Assembly: GCF_000699445.3 (NCBI RefSeq)
Contig: NC_067195.1
Coordinates: forward strand, 14,506,787 to 14,570,786
Origin: Schistosoma haematobium
Lineage: Eukaryota; Platyhelminthes; Trematoda; Strigeidida; Schistosomatidae
Length of the DNA: 64,000 nucleotides
Direction of reading: 5' to 3'
Of this stretch, positions 56,547 to 64,000 are shown one piece after another (position 1 is the stretch's first letter; each line of letters starts with the position of its first letter). The position numbers were made by a program, and so were the translations under genes. The notes under the pieces were generated by a model. It was given only the letters and a program-made list of their open reading frames with translations, was not told where the DNA came from and did no database searches.

Positions 56547-56753
56547 TTAATTCACTAAATGGTTGCTATTGCCACCAATATGTAGCATCGAATTATGTTG
56601 AATTTCGCAGTTCTCAACGTCACAATTTATGTCCGAGTTGCAAAACCAAGCTATGTGACCCTTTCTCAAACACAGATAACAGAGACCACATCTTTCCAAT
56701 TCTAGTCGCCATTCCATGACATTCATACCCGATAACTTTGTACAATCTGTCAC
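56547..56753 (-). mobile_element. BEL/Pao-type gag zinc-knuckle fragment
   Basis: Minus-strand frame with 'RCGLCYLCLRKGHIAWFC' followed by spaced cysteines and histidines ('CDVENCEIQHNSMLH'). The pattern of a CCHC knuckle immediately followed by a second C-C-H-H cluster is typical of BEL/Pao gag and differs from the gypsy elements around it. Only about 70 residues remain, and no BEL pol was found next to it. Confidence 0.6.
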
Positions 56754-56829
56754 CTCGTGATCATCTTGGCAAAGCTCATATTTTGCAAAATTAACTGAGT
56801 TGCTTATATTATGCTTAAATACATTCAGG

Positions 56830-59450
56830 CTTTCTCTGCTATCAACTTTGCCTTCTAAGCCTCTTTAACCAGACTCAGAGTTAAGTTGTGCCTATCTCCC
56901 ATATGTTCTTGAGCAACTCTGGCCATTTCTTCTACGGAGCTAATCAATTCTTAAACGTTTGGCCAAAGAACCTTTGATGATGGCCTATTTAGACAACTTT
57001 TCTTATCCAAACTTCCTCAACAGGTGCAAACTGTGCTTGTCTTGTTTCACAAAAACGCCTTAGACGAGCTGGCTGCATCTGCCCACCGCATTTTAGAAAT
57101 CATAGAATCCAACGCCGAGGATTTTTCAGTTGAAGAAAAGCCTCAAACGACTCAGAATGATACAACAAAGTTATGTCATACACTCACGCGATATCTTAAA
57201 CTGCGTAACGATCATAAGCGATCTGTCTCTAGACCACAAGAGACGGATAATCCCGACTGGTGCTGGTGTCGTAACTAGTATGGAAAGTCTTCCAGAAATT
57301 GAAGAAAACCCTGGAATTTTTCCAACTCAAAACTGAACAACACGAAAAACAACTCGGGAAATTTCCAAGCCGGCACGCTTTAATGGCAACCGTAGCCGAC
57401 GAACATAGCCGCCTGTTATACGTCACAGATGTGACAACGAGAGTTCTCTACATCGTCGACACTGGCGCGGAAGTTAGCGTTCTCCCAGCCAATCCCGACG
57501 ACCGGCTTCATGAATCGGCTTTAAACTTACAGGCGGCAAACGGAAAACCTATCGCTACGTATGGCAAAAGGTACGTTTACCTTAACGTGGGTTTACGCAA
57601 ACCCATTAACTGGATTTTCGTTGTTGCAGATGTTTCTATGCCAATTATTGGTATGGACCTTCTACAACAATATAATCTAATCATCGATATGTGAAAACGG
57701 AGGCTAGTAGACGGAAACACTAAATTATCCGTTTGCGTGACTTCTTTTTCTGGTGGCAGATTATCTCCGGTCACAATTAAGCATACGATAGATCCACTTT
57801 ATCAACCACTACTCGATAAGTATCCTGGAATACAACAAACGCAAGCGAAACTACCGTGTGTAACCAGCAACGTTACACATCACATCACGACTAGATGACC
57901 ACCTGTATTCTCTTAAGCACGACGATTAGCCCCCGAAAAGCTAAGGTTGGCCAAGAAGGAATTTGACCACATGATAGACTTAGGAATCATACGACCGTCA
58001 AACAGCCCATGTGCATCTTCGTTGCACATAGTCTCTAGAAAGGACAGCAACGATTGGCGTCCGACTGGTGATTATCGGCGACTGAATGCAAAATCCATTC
58101 TTAACCGTTACCCGTTGCCTAACATTCACGGTTTAACAGCTACCTAGAAAGGTACAACCGTCTTTTCAAAAATCGGCTTGGTTAAAGCATATAACCAAAT
58201 TCCCATGGCCACTGAAGACATTCCGAAAACAGCTATCAAAGCTCCTTTTGAACTCTACGAATTTTCGTTAATGCCCTTCGGTTTAAGAAACGCTGCACAA
58301 ACCTACCAAAGGTTCATAGACGTTTTTTGAGGTCTCAACTTCGTACATGCGTATGTTGACGACTACCTTATCGCACGTCCGGACAGAGAATCGCATCTCA
58401 AGCATCTGGATATTGTTTTCGATCAACTATAAAAAATGGCATTACTGTAAACATTCAGAAATGCTAAATTGGAACTGACTCATTAGACTTCCTATGACAC
58501 ACTAATGATGCGCACGGCATTCGACCCCTTGGAACCAAAGTGACGGCCATTCTGGATCACCCAGAACCGACCACGATCAAGCAATTACGAACGCTTAACG
58601 GCCTCGTAGGTCTCTATAGACGATTCATACCTAAATGCGCGTTACTTATGAAACTTCTTACCGACCAACTTCTTGGAACTGCGAAATCCATCAAACTGGA
58701 CGACACCACACGAAAAGCATTCTCCACAGTTAAGGAACTGATCACTAAAGCAACAATGCTTGCTTATTATGACACTGAAGCACCCATTAGTATCGCAGTA
58801 GACACATCGGACTCAGCAATCGGAGGAGTCTTACGACAATGGGTTAACAACTCCAGGCAACCCTTGGCATTTTTCTCTAGACGGTTGCTAGACACTGAAT
58901 CGAGGTACAGCACATTCGGTAGGGCACTCCTATATATGTATTGTGCTGTACGGCATTTTCAACACTACGACGAAGGCCGTGAATTCACCCTTTTCACTGA
59001 CCATAAACCTCTTACTTTCTCGTTAAGCTCCTTTTCAGACAAGTACTCACATCGTGAGTATCGACAACTGGACTACATTTCGCAGTTTGCTTCAGGCATC
59101 CAACACATTTCTGGAGCAAACAATGTAGTTGCAGACGCCTTGTCTCGCATAAATTCCTTGGACAGTTTCCAAGAAATCGACCTTCTTAGACGCGCCCAGC
59201 TTCAAAAAGAAGACACTGATCTTCAGCACGAGTTATCGTCGACAACACTCAAGCTAAGAATCAAACAGATGGAACAAGTAAGGTAACCTTACGGGTGGGG
59301 ATCGCTCAATCTTGCCGAAACGTTATCGACGCAATGTATTCAATACGTTGCACAAACTTTCTCATCCAGGTGTTCGTGCAACCATCAAGCTCATAGCAGA
59401 ACGATTTTGCTGGCCTGATATAAATGAAGACGTGAGGGATCGAGAACGCC
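56830..59450 (+). mobile_element. Ty3/gypsy retrotransposon (CsRn1-like), gag to integrase
   Basis: Gag remnant 56965-57275 ('NALDELAASAHRILEI', 'DNPDWCW'); aspartic protease 57380-57690 with 'IVDTGAEVSVLPA' (catalytic D-T-G at 57458-57466); reverse transcriptase 57945-58430 with 'WRPTGDYRRLN', 'FSLMPFGLRNAAQTYQRFID' and 'AYVDDYLIA' (58352-58363). The thumb is partly degraded, then RNase H forms a 248-residue open frame (58540-59286: 'FTLFTDHKPLTFSL', 'GANNVVADALSR'). The N-terminal integrase zinc region (59312-59450: 'LHKLSHPGVRATIKL') ends abruptly. The rest of the integrase and a clear 3' LTR are missing. The reverse-transcriptase motifs fit the trematode CsRn1-type gypsy lineage. A few stops only, so a moderately young but truncated copy. 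Confidence 0.85.
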
Positions 59451-59719
59451 TTTACGTTATTTACCTTTATTCCCCAATTTTGTGTCTTAAAGCCCGTACG
59501 AGTTTATTTCCACATGCATTCACATTTTCTTTTTTTCTTTTCCACAACGGCTGGAAAAGACGATAAACAGAACGATAAAGTTTATGAGTAACCAAAAATT
59601 TTTATTGTACATTATTTTTTTTACTATATTGTATTTCATGGTCCCTAATAGTAAGGAAAGACTACCAGACGCTGCTTAACCTAGCAAACTATCAAAAGAG
59701 TGTTTACCAACGACAAAAC

Positions 59720-59925
59720 TCGTTGGGTTTAAACTTCTGGCTGGCCACGTCTTAGGGTCATCACCACCCCACTAGGGGCGGAGTGATCTGTGGCGGTAAA
59801 TAAATCCCCGAAATAAATAGCTCTGTAAGTTTTCGACATTGGATGCTGATCACATGTTTTAATGGACTCACCTAGCTGAAGGCGCTCAGTCATGCATCCG
59901 CACCAGATCACGAGTGGGAACTCCG
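59720..59925 (-). repeat. Inverted copy of the repeat at 53885 / 60920
   Basis: Minus-strand blocks equivalent to 'gcggatgcatgactgagcgcc' and 'gtggccagccagaagtttaaac' occur here. Opposite in orientation to the copies on either side. Confidence 0.45.
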
Positions 59926-60120
59926 TGCTCAACATCTATTGCAATCGCTATCCAGATTAGATCAGACGATCCTCGACATATTGATAACTTATCGAATATA
60001 TCTTCAAACCTTCTCGCTTCTGTCTTTTGATTTCACTTGGTGGGTACGCTTCATATAGAAGGTGTTACTGGCAAAAGCGTTTTCAAACTCCGAATACCTG
60101 TGGCATCTTCATGGTAATTC
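59926..60120 (+). repeat. Dispersed repeat, copy of 49425-49640
   Basis: See the copy at 49380; block order and orientation are conserved. Confidence 0.6.
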
Positions 60121-60449
60121 CGTAATTATTTAACAGGCAACAAGATGCTCCCTTTTAAAAAGATCTTAAGAAAATTGTTTTGCTCTATCATAGTCCAAAT
60201 CACTGGGTAAAAATAAGCCAGATCGCCATCCTGATTTTTCCTTCCAACTAATACAGCAGATATAACATTTAACTTTTATCGGACAACTTATTTCCGATAA
60301 TGTCAGTAAACTGACCAAAAAGCAGAGATATTGATCAGGCTGTACATCAAAATATACAACATCAGTTCTCGGCAGACCAACATTATTTATAATATTGTGC
60401 AACACCTTGAACTCATCGACCAGTTATTGAAGCACGGTCGATTGATCCA

Positions 60450-60745
60450 CTCGTAACTTATGACCTCAAATAACAAGAGAATCAAATTCCATTTCAGGTA
60501 AGATAGTTTATTCGTAAATTATATGTGGTCAGCTTAAACACAACGTCGTTCAATTTTTGGTTTGCCAGTGCAAAACTTCCAAAATACGAAATCGAACAGA
60601 ATGAAACCATAATGTCCGAGGTCAAAGATATGAACGAACAAGTTTAAAAGTTGGGCAAAACATATACACTCAAAAGAACAAACTTATTAATATTTAGTAC
60701 TGCAGTTCTTAATCGATTAAATATTTTCAGTTCTCCTGTAACACC
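60450..60745. repeat. Dispersed repeat, copy of 10000-10380
   Basis: Same block order as the copy near 10 kb. Family not recognised. Confidence 0.4.
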
Positions 60746-60914
60746 CTTGCTTTTTAATTCAGCAAGCCCAAACTCTTCTCGATTCCTAACATGTGAGGCT
60801 TTCTATGTGATTCGCGCCTCGTTTCCATTTGTCACTTTTTAAGTAGTGCATTACATAGCTTCACCCCAGCAACACTAAGTCGATCAGAACCCATACGAGT
60901 AATTTCAAGGTATG

Positions 60915-61035
60915 AGTGGCACGGCACACCCACTAATAAACCGTGCAGATGCATGACTGAGCGCCTTTAGTTATGGTGTGTTCGGTGGAACTCAATATTT
61001 ATGGTCGGACGACATTAAATCATAGGCACATGATG
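60915..61035 (+). repeat. Dispersed repeat, copy of 53885-54010
   Basis: Shares 'gcatgactgagcgcc' and neighbouring blocks with 53935-53985; diverged. Confidence 0.45.
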
Positions 61036-61531
61036 GGCAGGGTAATCATTGAACACACATGAGCTCACATAAGACAGACATTGCTAATAAGCGAATACTT
61101 AAGAAATTCAAAACGTGACTCAGGTAGAAAAAGCTGGTTTGTCTTTCCGGTGGGTAGAATAATCCATGTGGGCTTGATATGGTGCGCCGCGAGGCCTCCC
61201 CGTGGAAAATAGCACACCTGTTTAAAAAATGTTTGTTTCTAAAACTGACGCTAAAGAAGCTTGTTGTTAACGTCAATAAAAAGTAGCAAAGAATACTCGT
61301 ACTATTTCTGACAGAGTACGATTTCACGTGAGCGGTGAGTGCATAATATGGAAGTGTAATATTCATGTGAAGAAATAACGTGAATATCACAAAGAAGTGG
61401 AGAAAATGGAAATGCTAGCATGCGATTATGAGCAAATTAATATGCATACATAACTGTTAAATTGAATAGTGGCAGAAGAATCACTCAAATTTGTTCTCTA
61501 CCTCAAGGTTACTGACGGAGCTAGCTATGAG

Positions 61532-61798
61532 ATGAATTGGTGGAATTCATTGGAGAAAGCAGGCAACATTTCAAAATTTGCGATCACAGCCTTGAAAAGT
61601 GCCCAACAAAAAATAGATGAAGTTCTCGATATCACAGATGAAGCTACTAATCAAAACGCACTGCCTACGCTATTCGAATATTCAACTAGACAAGTTGACG
61701 CAACGAAAACATTAGTATCTTTTAAACTAAATGAATCAAGTCGTTGTGAACCGAAACCGAGTGGGTTATATTTTGATGTTGCGATACCTAGTTCTTGA
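61532..61798 (+). CDS. TMF1: N-terminal coding part of a TMF1-like golgin (partial)
   Basis: From ATG 61532 the frame reads 'MNWWNSLEKAGNISKFAITA' then 'LKSAQQKIDEVLDI'. TMF1, a Rab6-binding coiled-coil golgin of the Golgi, starts with the same arrangement: Met, one or two tryptophans, then an amphipathic helix ending in (I/K)IDxVLDI. After residue 40 similarity fades, as in other TMF1 orthologues, where a low-complexity region precedes the coiled coils. The frame runs on to a stop at 61798, with candidate donors (for example near 61692, 61740 and 61763) at which the real exon might end. The coiled-coil part is not visible in the rest of the window; it may lie beyond 64000, or this may be a partial copy. 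The frame is open for 23 codons upstream of the ATG, but those codons do not look like TMF1. Confidence 0.6.
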   Translation: MNWWNSLEKAGNISKFAITALKSAQQKIDEVLDITDEATNQNALPTLFEYSTRQVDATKTLVSFKLNESSRCEPKPSGLYFDVAIPSS

Positions 61799-61845
61799 AA
61801 GGTCTGATCTGTTGTTTTTATTTTCAGATTTCAGATTTGTGTAGT

Positions 61846-62344
61846 AAGGACAGAAGGCCTACGGCCTGTGTTATTCCTTTTCTAGTATGCTTCTGTGAGT
61901 GTCCAGTCTTCTCTTGAAAGAGTCAATTGAAGGTGCGGACACCACTGCTTCAGGCAGCAGGTTCCAAGTATTGATGACTCGGTGTGAAAACCTGTATGCC
62001 ACGGGTATTTTGTTCGTTCTTGGCTTTTCTACTCGCCTGCTATGTCCTCTGAGGTGTCCCGATCTAGTGGGAAGAAAGAGAGAGAATAAGTTAGGTCCGA
62101 AATCATTTCTCAGTATTCTGTACATCAATATTAGATCTCCCCTTAGTCTGCGATAGGACAGAGTAAAGAGGTTCAGTTTTTCAAGCCGCTCATTATATGA
62201 TAAACCACGGAGTTCCGGAATTGCACGCGTAGCTGCCCTCTGTACCTTTTTTAGTATGTCCCTATTGTTCGTACCATTTGTACAGAGCAAGTTAGAGATG
62301 AACATTAATGAAATGTGACGAAAAAATGCGCCGTACATCTTCAA
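61846..62344 (-). mobile_element. CR1-clade retrotransposon, 3' end
   Basis: The 157-residue minus-strand frame reads 'ILKKVQRAATRAIPELRGLS', 'YNERLEKLNLFTLSYRRLRG' and 'VINTWNLLPEAVVSAPSIDS', the C-terminal end of a CR1-type reverse transcriptase, uninterrupted to its stop. The 3' end motif 'ggcctacggcctgtgttatt' (plus strand 61857-61876) recurs at the right edge of the window. 5'-truncated near 62344. Confidence 0.8.
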
Positions 62345-62763
62345 CTGTTTGTATTCGATAGTTTATGGATCTCTATTCTGTGTAGGGCCGTTCACGAGCG
62401 TATTTCTCGGTGTAATCTGATTACGACTGTGCTGTGATCCAAAGGGATATATTTTTCTGGACATCCTACTTTAAGTATGGAATCTTCAAACCGAAATGTT
62501 GAGTGACCCTGTTGTTCTTACCGCCATTATGTCGTTTAGACTATGTAAGTTAGGGTAGCCTAACTTAACTAACGTACCCTAACGTGATACCTATCACTTA
62601 ACGTTATAATATTATGTGGAGCTTATGTGAAATCCTCGGTTTTAATACAAACTTGTGTTGTTATTTGGAATACTGGATTAAATTTTAATAGTGACCTTTA
62701 AAAATGTACAGGTCTGTTTAATAATCTCAATATAGGCATCATGTAGTCTTAGCTTATGGATTT

Positions 62764-63567
62764 TTCGACGAGACTCTAATTTATGGACGACCTTTGAACG
62801 AATATTAAGTGACCTTGAGGAAATATTAGCCAACCAGCAAACAGTAAGTATGTAGTAAAAATATATTATACAAAACCAAGGAAATAAAGTGGATACAATT
62901 CTAATACGTGGTTCAAAAACTTGTCAAGGTTAGAAAGAGGTTCAGAGGTTCTAAAATCGTTATGCATGCAGTAGAGGAAATCATCCATACGGCTACAGAA
63001 TAGTCGGCCTCTGGAGCCATGATAAAGTCTCAAGAACTCTTTCAGACTCAACCACATAGCTTCAATATTGTTTATGTGCACTCCGGTTGTTGACTACACA
63101 AAATGCCGCTTGTGGATGACGATACGATACACATAACGAAGCCTATATGGGAGTCTATACGCTCTCCAAACATCCGTATATATTGTAGCACCGGGCTGCA
63201 GCCAGTGTTACTGGTGCTTTTACTATCCAGTTCGCGATAATTGTCATAATTTGCCTTATTTGAGAATTATATATAGGGTTTCCATCACGAACTGACAGCT
63301 ATAATGCCAGAAATCTGTTTAGCCAAATGGATGAAAGGCTTTCGCGTTAAAATGGTAGATCTGTTAACTTATATCTGATTGATTCGTCCACAAGTTATAG
63401 TCTCGCCGTTTTATTTGTTATAGACGCTCAATTATCACGTTTTGTACAAAATTCCCTGTAAACCGATCGTACGTTAGCTTTAGGCACTGAAGTTGGCACC
63501 GTAACATTGAAATCTCTAAAACGCTTCTGAATAGCTCGTCCATAAATTAGAGTCTCGCCGATTTTTA
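62764..63567 (-). mobile_element. Merlin-type DNA transposon remnant
   Basis: On the minus strand, 63200-63090 encodes 'IYTDVWRAYRLPYRLRY' and, after a stop, the frame 62866-63081 encodes 'HINNIEAMWLSLKEFLR' and 'RMDDFLYCMH'. Together these resemble the end of Merlin (IS1016-related) transposases: D-x-W-x-x-Y, then N-x-I-E-x-x-W, then a D-E-F-like stretch. Related transposons have been reported in schistosomes. A 27-nt inverted repeat (62769-62790 against 63537-63562, core 'gagactctaatttatggacg') brackets the region, with a second, diverged right-hand copy at 63383-63410. No complete transposase frame survives. Confidence 0.6.
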
Positions 63568-63949
63568 TAAAATTACATATGGTCTTGATAATATGTAAAT
63601 TTCTTTACTTTGACAAGTGTACATCGCGTTAGGATTACCCTGCACCTGGTTAATTACTCAAGTCCTATGAAACTTAAGGGTAACTTATCAGCCATCCGTT
63701 TTCCGGTCATGGTTGATCAGATCAAGATGGGTACTGTGTAATTCACTTACGAGGTACGGACTAACCACGTCAGTTGTGAACCTTATTATAAAGGTTAGTG
63801 GTACTTATCGACTGTCTCAATGAAATGTCTAGACCAAACGGTTTTAACATTATTAGGGAGTATGTAATGAACACTTCAACAAATACTTCTGGATAGATAG
63901 GTTAGTCAGTGGCTTATTCTTCGGGCAGATAAAAGCAACGAACAAAGTT

Positions 63950-64000
63950 TCAGTCTCAGTTTGGAAAGGACAGGAGGCTTGATGGCCTGTGTTAGTCCTG
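63950..64000 (-). mobile_element. Start of another CR1 3' end at the window edge
   Basis: The plus-strand 'ggacaggaggcttgatggcc' followed by 'tgtgttagtcct' matches the CR1 3' end at 61847-61880. The element would continue beyond the window on the minus strand. Confidence 0.5.

Noticed and set aside
1..64000. CRISPR arrays, bacterial operons or phage genes
   Set aside because: No regularly spaced direct repeats or bacterial gene organisation; spliced genes and eukaryotic retroelements throughout.

Overview
The window looks like nuclear DNA of a flatworm, very probably a blood fluke (genus Schistosoma). It is AT-rich, intron-rich eukaryotic sequence, and mobile elements of types known from schistosomes fill much of it: RTE- and CR1-type non-LTR elements, a Penelope-like element, Ty3/gypsy LTR elements, a BEL/Pao remnant and a Merlin transposase remnant. 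I cannot name the species from sequence alone.

Five cellular loci are visible, four of them on the minus strand. From right to left these are: a complete kish/TMEM167A gene (39236-39588, four exons separated by introns of only 43-47 nt); a small gene for a 68-residue, probably mitochondrial, single-span membrane protein (38914-39120); an AIFM1-like apoptosis-inducing factor gene of six coding exons spread over 20 kb (38772 down to 18166); and ANAPC11, the RING subunit of the anaphase-promoting complex, in two exons (13860 down to 12864). The first three lie head to tail with gaps of about 115 and 141 nt, and an acceptor-like AG sits just before two of the start codons. This is the arrangement expected of a polycistronic unit resolved by spliced-leader trans-splicing. 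On the plus strand at 61532-61798 there is what looks like the start of a golgin TMF1 homologue, whose remainder is not visible here.

Layout: 1-9.7 kb is mobile DNA (Penelope-like element on the minus strand, a 1.7-kb nearly perfect palindrome at 4.6-6.3 kb, a decayed CR1 element on the plus strand). 9.7-12.8 kb is non-coding with repeat scraps. 12.9-13.9 kb is ANAPC11. 13.9-18.1 kb shows no gene. 18.2-38.8 kb is AIFM1, whose large introns hold RTE elements (20.1-22.9, 27.3-31.2, 31.4-33.3, 36.7-37.9 kb), a tRNA-like sequence and a second Penelope fragment. 38.9-39.6 kb holds the small membrane gene and kish. 40-61 kb is a mobile-element graveyard: RTE, a small inverted-repeat element, CR1, a deleted gypsy, a second gypsy, then two gypsy elements of one type in opposite orientation meeting near 56.2 kb. 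61.5 kb is TMF1, followed by CR1 and Merlin remnants to the right end.

All non-LTR and LTR elements appear broken by stops, frameshifts or deletions. Exon boundaries for kish, AIFM1 and ANAPC11 were worked out by matching splice sites and reading phase, and the phases agree throughout; one AIFM1 donor has two equivalent choices.
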